This document shows positions 8,517 through 15,882 of a stretch of DNA of 64,000 nucleotides, piece after piece (position 1 is the stretch's first letter; the number at the start of each line of letters is the position of its first letter). The position numbers were made by a program, and so were the translations under genes. Origin of the DNA: Mycobacterium sp. 1164966.3 (GTDB lineage Bacteria > Actinomycetota > Actinomycetes > Mycobacteriales > Mycobacteriaceae); assembly GCF_001665395.1 (NCBI RefSeq), contig NZ_LZSG01000010.1:1-64000 (forward strand), written 5' to 3'. The notes beneath the pieces were generated by a model. It saw only the letters and a list, made by a program, of their open reading frames with translations, had not been told where the DNA came from and did no database searches.

Positions 8517-8645
8517 TGGGTGTGAATCCTGGGCTTTGTGTGTGCAACCTGGGCGGGAAAATCGCGCCGATGCCCGCCCTGTCCTCACACCGAAAACCGT
8601 CAGTTCACACCGGAAGCCCTCTACTCACACCGAAAACCCTCAGCA
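8517..8645. repeat. Intergenic repeat family A, copy 2
   Basis: Structure: GGTGTGAATCCTGGGCTTTG, a core palindrome GGGCGGGAAAATCGC / GATGCCCGCCC, then three ~20-bp units beginning TCACACCGAAAACC or TCACACCGGAAGCC. The 5' units are the reverse complement of the 3' units. It fills most of the gap between the P450 and FAD-monooxygenase genes. Confidence 0.75.
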
Positions 8646-8694
8646 GCGAGGGGCCGCGGTAACAGAGCGCCAGCCGGCTAATTGATGCCATAGG

Positions 8695-8706
8695 ATACAA
8701 TTGTAT
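8695..8706. promoter_or_regulatory. Operator-like palindrome ATACAATTGTAT at the start of the FAD monooxygenase
   Basis: A perfect 12-bp palindrome that overlaps the ATG at 8705. A possible -10 (TAGGAT, 8691-8696) overlaps its left edge. A repressor bound here would cover the predicted transcription and translation start. The cognate regulator is not in the window. Confidence 0.4.
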
Positions 8707-9877
8707 GATGCAAGTAGCGATTAGCGGAGCCGGGGTGGCCGGAGCGGCAATCGCCCATTGGCTGCACCGCACCGGCCACAGCCCCACGCTCATCGAGCAG
8801 GCGCCGGAGTTTCGCACCGGCGGCTACATGATCGACTTCTGGGGCGTCGGCTACCAAGCGGCCAAGCGGATGGGCATCGAGGAGCCGATCCGCAAAGCTG
8901 GATACCAAATCGAATCCTTGCGTTCGATGGGCCGGGACGGCGAAGTCAAAGCGGAGTTGGGAGTCAACGTCTTTCGTCGCATCGTCGGCGAGGAATTCAC
9001 CAGCCTGCCGCGCGGCGACCTGGCCGCCGCCATCTACCGAACCGTCGAAGACGAGGTCGAAACGGTATTCGGCGACAGCATTGCGAGCGTCGAGCAACAC
9101 AGCGACGGGCTGCGTCTGACCTTCGAGAAGAGCCCGCCGCGCGAATTCGACTTGCTCATCGGCGCCGACGGTCTGCACTCCAACGTGCGCCGACTGGTGT
9201 TCGGGCCCGAAAGCGACTTCGAGCACTACCTCGGCTGCAAGGTCGCCGCATGCGTGGTCGACGGGTACCCCTCCCGCGAGGAACTGGTCTATTTCACCCA
9301 CAACGTCTCCGGCCGACAGGTGGGCCGCGTTTCGCTGCGCGACGACCGCACCATGTTTCTGTTCATCTTTCTCGACCAGCACCAGGATCCTGGCTTACCG
9401 CCAAAAGAACAGCTGCGCAACCAGTTTCGTGACGCAGGCTGGGAATGCCGGGACATGCTGGCGGCGCTCGACGATGTCGACGACTTCTACTTCGACGTGG
9501 TGAGCCAAATCCGGATGGACCGCTGGTCGCGCGACCGGGTGCTGCTGATCGGCGACGCCGCCGGTTGTATCTCGCTGCTCGGCGGCGAGGGCACCGGCTT
9601 GGCGATCACCGAGGCGTACGTCCTGGCCGGCGAACTCGCGCGGGCCGGCACCGACTATCGTCGCGCCTTCGAAGCCTACGAGGAGCGCCTGCATCCGTTC
9701 GTCAAGACCAAGCAAGCCGACGCCAAAAGGTACATCTCGTTCTTCGCCACTCGGACCCGGTTCGGGCTGTGGTTCCGCAACGTGGCGATGCGCACGATGA
9801 ATTTCGCTCCGCTGGCAACGCTTTTCGCGGGCAGCGTGCGCGACGACTTCGAGTTGCCCGATTACAACTTGCCGTGA
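8705..9877 (+). CDS. FAD-dependent monooxygenase (aromatic hydroxylase class)
   Basis: The 390-aa protein (two adjacent ATGs, 8705 and 8708) has the group A flavoprotein hydroxylase layout: dinucleotide-binding GAGVAGAAIAHWL at the N-terminus, the DLLIGADGLHSNVRR motif near residue 153 that contacts FAD and NAD(P)H, and the FAD-ribityl motif LLIGDAAGCISLLGGEGTGL near residue 281. It resembles M. tuberculosis Rv0575c (388 aa, recalled). Substrate unknown; members of the class hydroxylate aromatic compounds or modify tetracycline-like drugs. Expression may be controlled by the palindrome covering its start. Confidence 0.85.
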   Translation: MMQVAISGAGVAGAAIAHWLHRTGHSPTLIEQAPEFRTGGYMIDFWGVGYQAAKRMGIEEPIRKAGYQIESLRSMGRDGEVKAELGVNVFRRIVGEEFTSLPRGDLAAAIYRTVEDEVETVFGDSIASVEQHSDGLRLTFEKSPPREFDLLIGADGLHSNVRRLVFGPESDFEHYLGCKVAACVVDGYPSREELVYFTHNVSGRQVGRVSLRDDRTMFLFIFLDQHQDPGLPPKEQLRNQFRDAGWECRDMLAALDDVDDFYFDVVSQIRMDRWSRDRVLLIGDAAGCISLLGGEGTGLAITEAYVLAGELARAGTDYRRAFEAYEERLHPFVKTKQADAKRYISFFATRTRFGLWFRNVAMRTMNFAPLATLFAGSVRDDFELPDYNLP

Positions 9878-9899
9878 GCTGCCCGGTTGCTAGGCCGGT

Positions 9900-9955
9900 G
9901 AGCAGACGCAAAATCACCCGAAATTAACCACTTTCGGGTGATTTTGCGTCTGCTC
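9900..9955. terminator. Palindromic repeat family B copy 2; likely bidirectional terminator
   Basis: A perfect 24-bp stem (left arm 9900-9923, right arm 9932-9955) with an 8-nt loop. It begins GAGCAGACGCAAAATC and ends GATTTTGCGTCTGCTC. It lies between the 3' ends of two convergent genes. It shares its outer arms with the copies at 1736, 12408, 14221 and 28331 but differs inside. Confidence 0.85.
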
Positions 9956-9961
9956 GCGCTG

Positions 9962-10750
9962 TCACCGGGCGCCTGACATGTCGAGGACGAACGAGTCCAC
10001 GGGCCTGTCGTGTCCGCGCAGGTTCAGGCGGCGTTGCAGCGTCTTCCCCATCAACTCGTCGGCCACCCCCGAGGCCACGAGCAATTCCCCACCGGCCGCG
10101 TGTTGCTGCATGCGCGCCGAGACGTTGACCGCATCGCCGAGCGCGGTGAAGTCGACCACCGCACCGCCGACGTTGCCGACATACGCGACGCCGGCATTCA
10201 CCGCGACGCCCAACTCGATCCAGGGACCGTCGTCGCTGCCGTACCCGACCGCATCCAGCAACTCCATCCCTGCCACGACCGCTCGCCGCCGGTAGTGCGG
10301 ACCGCTGATGCCCTGCACAAAGAACGCCATGATCTCGTCGCCGATGAGCTTGTCGATCACCGCGTCATGGCGCAGCAGGGTCTTGGTCGCAGAAACGTAG
10401 AACCGGTTGAGCAGCGCGGCGAAGTCCGCGGCCACACCGCGGCGGCCCAACGCCGTCGAGCCGCGCACGTCGGCGAACAACACGGCGACGTCCACCTCCG
10501 CCCCACCCGGGGGAAGCGCGTCACAGCATCGACTGCACAGGTTGGGGTTCTTGCGCGACGGGGTGAACCCCGCGGCGGCGAGCACCCGTCCCGCGGGTCC
10601 GCCAAATGGGTTGTTGCACACCTTGCATCGCGGCGCCGAGGGCAGATACCGAAACACCCGTCGCGCCCTCACCAAGGAGGCGTGACCTTCGGTGAGCACC
10701 TTGTCCCATGGCTGCGCGGAGACCTCGCGTGGCAGGTTGGTTGTGATCAT
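9962..10750 (-). CDS. Class III adenylate/guanylate cyclase with N-terminal Cys-rich segment
   Basis: 262 aa. The catalytic domain (residues ~85-250) keeps the class III motifs: metal-binding Asp in VLFADVRGST, Lys and second Asp in IDKLIGDEIMAFF, and LGDAVNVSARMQ with the transition-state Asn and Arg. It is therefore probably active, and the Lys favours ATP. The N-terminal part has CKVC and CSRCC pairs that could bind zinc. No membrane segment is seen, so it is cytosolic. The start is ATG 10750; upstream codons on this strand continue open but lack support. It is transcribed divergently from the HD/LuxR regulator 93 bp away, which suggests a shared signalling circuit. Confidence 0.88.
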   Translation of the reverse strand: MITTNLPREVSAQPWDKVLTEGHASLVRARRVFRYLPSAPRCKVCNNPFGGPAGRVLAAAGFTPSRKNPNLCSRCCDALPPGGAEVDVAVLFADVRGSTALGRRGVAADFAALLNRFYVSATKTLLRHDAVIDKLIGDEIMAFFVQGISGPHYRRRAVVAGMELLDAVGYGSDDGPWIELGVAVNAGVAYVGNVGGAVVDFTALGDAVNVSARMQQHAAGGELLVASGVADELMGKTLQRRLNLRGHDRPVDSFVLDMSGAR

Positions 10751-10843
10751 GGGACAAATGGTTGCGCTCAGACAGGTTCGACACATGGGGCATCCGCCTC
10801 AAAAACCGCGTGGCGGACGACGTGTTCGGGCCAGAATCAGAGC

Positions 10844-12400
10844 GTGCACCCTAGACAGGGCCCGACGACAGGTCTGCGCAGAGCCGAGTTGCTGGCCGCG
10901 ATATCGCTGGCGATCGACCTCGGTCTGGGGCAGCCGATGGAGCACATGCTTCGGTCGGCGCTGATCGCGACGCGAATCGCCGAGCGGATGGGCCTAGACG
11001 CCGGACAGCGCGCCACGGTGTACTACGCCAACCTGCTGGGTTGGATCGGTTGTCACGCCGACTCCCACGAACTCGCGGCGCTCTTCGGAGACGACATCGC
11101 CTACCGCGCCGACACCTACGCGGTGGATATGACCGGGCTGCCGTTCCTGCGTCTGATGGTCAGCCACCTGGGTCGCGGATTGCCGAGCTGGGAACGCGGC
11201 ATCCGTTCGGCGGCGTTTGTGCTCACGGCGCGAAACCAGGTTGCCAAGATGATCCATTCGCACTGCAGCTCTGCGGGCGTGCTGTCCGATCGGATGGGCC
11301 TGGACCGACGGGTCGGGGAGGCGCTGGCGTACGTCTTCGAGCGCTGGGACGGCCGCGGGATGCCGAATGGTGCTCGCGGAGATGACATTCCGGTCGAGAT
11401 CCACATCGTTCACCTGGCCGACGTCGTCGAGGTGCATTTTCGCATCGGAGGGGTTGAAGCGGCAGTCGACGTCGTGCGCTCCCGGCGTGGCACGCAATTC
11501 AGCCCGGCCGTGGCCGAGGTGTTCGAGGGCGACGCCGCCGCGATCCTCGACGGGCTCCTCGAAATCGATGTCTGGGCGGCGGTGTTGTCGCAGGCACCCG
11601 ATCGCGACCGCATTCTCGACGATGCCGAGATCGACGAGTTATTAAGAGCCATCGCTGATTTCGTGGATCTGAAATGTCCCTGCTCGCCGGGCTATTCGCG
11701 CGGAGTCGGCGACCTGGTGGCCGCCGCGGCACGCCAGCTGGACATGTCGTCGGCTGACGTCACGCGCCTGTACCGCGCTGGGCTGGTGCACGGCCTGGGC
11801 AGGTTGGGGGTGTCGAATCAGATCTGGGAGAAGAAGGGGCCGCTCACCACCGCGGAATGGGAGCGGCTGCGGATGTACCCGTACCTCACGGGGCGGATCC
11901 TGAGCCGGGTCGGGGGTTTGGAATCGGTGGCGTCGCTGGCGACTCAGCACGAGGAACGGATCGACGGGTCCGGTTTTCCCCGCGGGCTGGCGGGCGCGGA
12001 GCTGAGCAGACAGGACCGCTTGCTGGCCGCGGCGGTGGCGTATCACCAACTGCTCGAGCCGCGTCCGGATCGGCCCGCGTTCGACGCCGGTGGGGCCGCG
12101 AGTCAGTTGCGCCAAGAGGCACGCGCCGGACGACTCGACGCCGAATCCGTCGAGGCGGTTTTGACGGCGGCGGGGCATCGGACGTCGCGGCGGACGCCTT
12201 GGTCGGGAGGGCTGACGTCGCGGGAGGTTGAGGTGCTGCGGCTGGTTGCACAGGGCCGGTCCAACCGCGAGATCGCCGCCCAGCTGGTCATCGCCGAGAA
12301 GACGGCGCGCAACCACGTCGAGCATGTCTACACGAAGCTGGGCGTCAACAACCGCACCCAGGCGACCCTCGCTGCGATCGATCGCGGTCTGGTCGGCTAG
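10844..12400 (+). CDS. Tandem HD-GYP-like domain protein with C-terminal LuxR-type HTH
   Basis: 518 aa from GTG 10844. Two HD-type helical domains seem present. The first (~residues 15-200) ends with FERWDGRGMPNG; the second (~300-430) has HGLGRLG where an HD pair would be expected, then QHEERIDGSGFPRGL, a variant of the HD-GYP signature. Both lack the complete metal ligands, so hydrolysis of cyclic-di-GMP is doubtful and ligand sensing is more likely. The C-terminus is a clear LuxR/NarL DNA-binding domain (GLTSREVEVLRLVAQGRSN, then KTARNHVEHVYTKLGV). It is divergent from an adenylate cyclase and followed by a family B palindrome. I know no M. tuberculosis counterpart at this locus. Confidence 0.82.
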   Translation: MHPRQGPTTGLRRAELLAAISLAIDLGLGQPMEHMLRSALIATRIAERMGLDAGQRATVYYANLLGWIGCHADSHELAALFGDDIAYRADTYAVDMTGLPFLRLMVSHLGRGLPSWERGIRSAAFVLTARNQVAKMIHSHCSSAGVLSDRMGLDRRVGEALAYVFERWDGRGMPNGARGDDIPVEIHIVHLADVVEVHFRIGGVEAAVDVVRSRRGTQFSPAVAEVFEGDAAAILDGLLEIDVWAAVLSQAPDRDRILDDAEIDELLRAIADFVDLKCPCSPGYSRGVGDLVAAAARQLDMSSADVTRLYRAGLVHGLGRLGVSNQIWEKKGPLTTAEWERLRMYPYLTGRILSRVGGLESVASLATQHEERIDGSGFPRGLAGAELSRQDRLLAAAVAYHQLLEPRPDRPAFDAGGAASQLRQEARAGRLDAESVEAVLTAAGHRTSRRTPWSGGLTSREVEVLRLVAQGRSNREIAAQLVIAEKTARNHVEHVYTKLGVNNRTQATLAAIDRGLVG

Positions 12401-12407
12401 CGACCGC

Positions 12408-12463
12408 GAGCAGACGCAAAGTCCCCCGAAAGCACGGCGTGTCGGGGGACTTTGCGTCTGCTC
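12408..12463. terminator. Palindromic repeat family B copy 3; likely terminator
   Basis: A perfect 22-bp stem (12408-12429 with 12442-12463) and a 12-nt loop. Inner stem bases differ from copy 2 (AAAGTCCCCC instead of AAAATCACCC), and the opposite arm carries the matching changes, so the hairpin is preserved. It starts 8 nt after the HD/LuxR stop. Confidence 0.85.
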
Positions 12464-12526
12464 GGCCACACCATCTTGAGGCAAACGCCCCATGTGGCGC
12501 CGAGGGCAGCGACCGATGATCGCTGC

Positions 12527-14215
12527 ATGACCAAGCAAGTACAAACCACACTGACACACAACGGGTTCAGCACGCGCGGCGCGCGGGTCGACGCGGTAAA
12601 TGTGACCCGGCACGCCGGGTCCCGCAAAATCCTGCGCGAGATGTCGCTGTCCGTCGAACCCGGCGAGCTGATCGCCATCGCCGGCGGCAGCGGCGCAGGC
12701 AAGACCACCTTGCTGGAGGTCCTGGCGGGCCTGGCGCCACCGTCGGCCGGCGAAGTCCGCCACGACGGCGTCCCGTGCAGTGCACGGGTCAGCTGCGAGT
12801 CCCGCATCGGCTATGTGCCTCAGGACGACATCATCCACCTCGATATGCCGCTGCGCCGCACGCTGCGCTACGCCGCGCGGCTGCGGCTGCCCGCGGGTAC
12901 GTCGGCGGCCGAAGCGGACCGGATAGTCGAGGAGACCATGCACGACCTCGACCTGGCCGACCGGGCCGACGTCCCGGTCCGTGACCTGTCCGGTGGTCAG
13001 CGCAAGCGGGCCAGCATCGCGGTGGAGCTGCTGACCCATCCACGGATTTTCTTCCTCGACGAGCCCACCTCCGGGCTCGACCCGGCTACCGCCGCCGACG
13101 TGATGGGCCTGCTGCGCAGGCTCAGCCGACGCGGAGTCGCCGTTGTTCTCACCACGCATGAGCCGGCCGCGATCGACCGGTGCGATCGGGTGGTATTCCT
13201 GGCCCGCGACGGCCACCATGCCTTCACCGGCACCCCGGCCGAGGCTCGACGCTACTTCGGCGTGCATGATCTCAACGACGTGTACGGCCGAATGTCGGGT
13301 GAGGATCCGCAGAGTTGGACGACGCGATTCGCGAACAGCGGGCTGCATTCGAATCCCGTTGCGGCCCAACCGATATATGCCAGACCGGGCGTCACCCGAG
13401 TAGGCGCACTCCGACAATGGTGGTTGCTCACCCGACGCAATGTCGATGTGCTGTTTCGCAACCGATTGACGTTGGCGGTACTGCTGGGCTCACCGGTGCT
13501 GGTGACGGCCATGATGGCAACGCTGTTCAAGCGCGGCGCATTCGATCCACACAGCCCGGCCGATGTGGGCCCGGCGCAGATCGTGTTCTGGATCGCGTTC
13601 GCCGGCTTCTTCTTCGGTCTGACCTACGGGCTGCTCCAAATCGTCGGGGAGATGGCGGTTTTCCGGCGAGAACGCCTGGCCGGATTGAGTGTGGGCGCGT
13701 ACGTTGCCTCCAAGATCGCAGCGCTGCTTCCGGTGCTGGCGGCGGTGAGCGCGGTGCTGCTCGGTGTGCTTCGGGCGCTCGGCCGACTGCCCGCTGTCGG
13801 TTGGGATGTGTACGCAGTGCTTTTCGTAACGATCGTGGTGGAGGCGACGTCGGCGCTGGCGCTGGGCCTGCTCGCCTCGGCCGCGGTGTCCAACGCCGCG
13901 CAGGCCGCACTCGCCCTGCCGATGCTGTGCTTCCCGCAGGTCCTGTTTGGTGGCGCCATCGTCCCCGTCGACCAGATGGCCACCCCGGGACGTCTGATGA
14001 GCCTCATCCTTTCGAACCGGCACGCCTTCGACGCGTTGGGCCGCGACCTGAATCTGGAGAGGTACACCGCCACGCTGCCGGCCATGTCGGCCTACCGCGA
14101 AACCTTCCACGGCGGCACTGCCGGCAGTCTCATCGCGCTCGCCTCGTTTGCCGTCGTCCTCACGTTGGCAACGGTGTGGGTGCTCGACCGGCGGTCCGCA
14201 CCCGGCGCTCGCTAA
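12527..14215 (+). CDS. ABC transporter, ABCG-type half-transporter (ATPase fused to membrane domain)
   Basis: 562 aa. N-terminal ATPase: Walker A GGSGAGKTT (~53-61), signature LSGGQRKR, Walker B IFFLDEPTSGLD, and the switch His in TTHEPAA. The C-terminal half from ~residue 310 is an ABC2-type membrane domain with about six helices (PVLVTAMMATLF, IAFAGFFFGLTYGLLQI, MLCFPQVLFGGAIVP). The arrangement matches the ABCG/White family and the C-terminal part of M. tuberculosis Rv1747 without its FHA domains. Expected role: export of a lipid or hydrophobic compound across the inner membrane. Start ATG 12527. Confidence 0.88.
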   Translation: MTKQVQTTLTHNGFSTRGARVDAVNVTRHAGSRKILREMSLSVEPGELIAIAGGSGAGKTTLLEVLAGLAPPSAGEVRHDGVPCSARVSCESRIGYVPQDDIIHLDMPLRRTLRYAARLRLPAGTSAAEADRIVEETMHDLDLADRADVPVRDLSGGQRKRASIAVELLTHPRIFFLDEPTSGLDPATAADVMGLLRRLSRRGVAVVLTTHEPAAIDRCDRVVFLARDGHHAFTGTPAEARRYFGVHDLNDVYGRMSGEDPQSWTTRFANSGLHSNPVAAQPIYARPGVTRVGALRQWWLLTRRNVDVLFRNRLTLAVLLGSPVLVTAMMATLFKRGAFDPHSPADVGPAQIVFWIAFAGFFFGLTYGLLQIVGEMAVFRRERLAGLSVGAYVASKIAALLPVLAAVSAVLLGVLRALGRLPAVGWDVYAVLFVTIVVEATSALALGLLASAAVSNAAQAALALPMLCFPQVLFGGAIVPVDQMATPGRLMSLILSNRHAFDALGRDLNLERYTATLPAMSAYRETFHGGTAGSLIALASFAVVLTLATVWVLDRRSAPGAR

Positions 14216-14220
14216 TTGTC

Positions 14221-14326
14221 GCGAGCTGGGGGCACTCCCCTACCTACGGTGTGGGCCCACCCGCTTGCGGGGGAACGCAAAATCGCCCTAAATGAAACAC
14301 TTTTGGGCGATTTTGCGTCTGCTCGC
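14221..14326. repeat. Palindromic repeat family B copy 4, left arm interrupted
   Basis: The right arm GGGCGATTTTGCG (14305-14317) plus TCTGCTCGCGC is intact. The left arm is split: GCGAGC at 14221-14226 and ACGCAAAATCGCCC at 14275-14288, with 48 bp of foreign sequence between. The element separates the convergent ABC-transporter and amidase genes and overlaps the region just beyond the amidase stop (14328). Confidence 0.7.
14227..14274. repeat. 48-bp GC-rich insertion inside a family B palindrome (family C)
   Basis: Contains the perfect palindrome GTGGGCCCAC (14251-14260) and G-run/C-run arms (GGGGGCACTCCCC; CCCGCTTGCGGGGG). Removing it almost restores the family B arm, leaving only two bases (AG) missing. 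Similar GC-rich boxes occur in other mycobacterial intergenic regions from memory; only one copy was noticed here. Confidence 0.5.
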
Positions 14327-14327
14327 G

Positions 14328-15770
14328 CTACCTTGGCGCCGGCCGCGCTGCATGCCAGGGATGCGCTGCCTCCAGTTGTGCGGCCACACGAATGAGGACA
14401 TCTTCGGCGCCGTAGGCGGCGGCGAGCTGGATGCCGATGGGCAGCCCGTCGGGGTTGCGGTGCAACGGAAGGCTGATCGCCGGTTGTCCGCTCATGTTGA
14501 ACGGCGGCGTGAACGCGGCGAACTGCCCGCCGCGGCGCATCGGCGCCGTCGGGTGCCCGGGGTCGTTCTCGAACTCCGTCAGCGGCGGCGGCGGTTCGGC
14601 GACCGTCGGCGTCAGAAGGAGGTCCCAGCCGTCGGCCCACCACTGTTGCAGCGCGCGCCGAAACGCATACACCGCAGCCTGCGCCGCGGCGTAGTCGACG
14701 GCGGTCACCTCCGTCGCCCGCTCGATCAGCGCCCAGTTGACCGGCTCAATGTCGTCGGAGGTCACCTCGCGGCCAAGCGTCTCGCTGAACCCGCGGGCCG
14801 CCATTGCCAGCTGCGTCGCCCACAGCGCCATGAACTTGTCGACCAGGCCGGTATCTGCCAGACACGCCGGCCACGCCGGCTCGACTATGTGCCCAAGGCC
14901 TTCCAGCTTCGACGCCGCTGCCCGCACGGCCGAAACACAGTCCTGGTGCAGGAATTCGCCGCGCGGGTGGACGTCGAGCAGCCCTATGCGCAGCCGGCCC
15001 GGCTCAGCGCCGACCTCGTCGAGGTATGGCCGCTGCGGTGCGGGTGCGATCACGCTGTCACCGATGCCCGGACCGCGCACGGCATCCAGCAGGCCCGCGG
15101 TGTCACGCACCGTGCGGCTGACGCACAGCTCGACTCCGAGGCCGACCTCGGCACGATGCGGGCCGACGGTGATCCGGCCCTGGCTCGGCTTGAGCCCCAC
15201 CAACCCGCAACATGAGGCGGGAATGCGGATGCTGCCGCCCCCATCCGAGGCGTTGGCGAACGGAACCATCCCGACGGCGACCGCCGCTGCGGCGCCGCCG
15301 CTTGATCCGCCCGGGGTGCGATCCAGCGCCCACGGATTGCGGGTCGGTCCCCATGCCAGCGGTTGTGTGGTTGGCAGACTGCCCATTTCGGGGCTGTTCG
15401 TCCGCCCGGCGATGACCAGCCCGGCCGCCTTGAACCTGGCCACCAGCGTGGTGTCGGCGGTGTCGATCTTGCCTGCCTCTTTCAGCGCGACATTGCCGTT
15501 GGACAGGGTCTGACCGGCGAAGCTCGTGTAGAGATCTTTGAGCAGAAACGGGACGCCGCGGAACGGGCCGTCGGGCAGGCCGGGACCGGCGGCCACCGAG
15601 CGGGCATGCTCGAACCACTCGATGACCACGGCGTTCAACAACGGGTTCGACTCCTCGATCCGCTCGATGGCCGCTTCCAGCAGTTCGCTGGGGGTGACCT
15701 CACCCTTGGTCACCAGCGCCGCCTGGTCGGTGGCGTCCATCCAGCGCGTCTCTTCGGCAAGCCCATTCAT
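14328..15770 (-). CDS. Amidase, amidase-signature family
   Basis: 480-aa serine hydrolase of the amidase-signature fold. The Ser-cisSer-Lys triad is visible: Lys in PFLLKDLYT (~residue 78), cis-Ser in [11 protein letters not shown], and the nucleophile Ser in [13 protein letters not shown]. It hydrolyses carboxamide bonds; substrate not predictable. Resembles 6-aminohexanoate cyclic-dimer-hydrolase-like and fungal-type amidases rather than GatA, since no gatB/gatC is nearby. No signal peptide, so cytosolic. It is convergent with the ABC transporter and divergent from the lipoprotein gene. Confidence 0.85.
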   Translation of the reverse strand: MNGLAEETRWMDATDQAALVTKGEVTPSELLEAAIERIEESNPLLNAVVIEWFEHARSVAAGPGLPDGPFRGVPFLLKDLYTSFAGQTLSNGNVALKEAGKIDTADTTLVARFKAAGLVIAGRTNSPEMGSLPTTQPLAWGPTRNPWALDRTPGGSSGGAAAAVAVGMVPFANASDGGGSIRIPASCCGLVGLKPSQGRITVGPHRAEVGLGVELCVSRTVRDTAGLLDAVRGPGIGDSVIAPAPQRPYLDEVGAEPGRLRIGLLDVHPRGEFLHQDCVSAVRAAASKLEGLGHIVEPAWPACLADTGLVDKFMALWATQLAMAARGFSETLGREVTSDDIEPVNWALIERATEVTAVDYAAAQAAVYAFRRALQQWWADGWDLLLTPTVAEPPPPLTEFENDPGHPTAPMRRGGQFAAFTPPFNMSGQPAISLPLHRNPDGLPIGIQLAAAYGAEDVLIRVAAQLEAAHPWHAARPAPR

Positions 15771-15882
15771 GCCTTTGGGTTTATCACGACGGGCATCTTT
15801 GTTTGTACCGCCCGAGTCGCAGGGGCCGGCGAACGGCTTTAGGCTTCTTTGCGCACAGGACTAGCGGGGGTTGCGGATCAGT

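Noticed and set aside
11642-13417. 591-codon open frame on the minus strand under the HD/LuxR and ABC genes
   Set aside because: Crosses two well-supported genes and a palindromic repeat; no domain recognisable.
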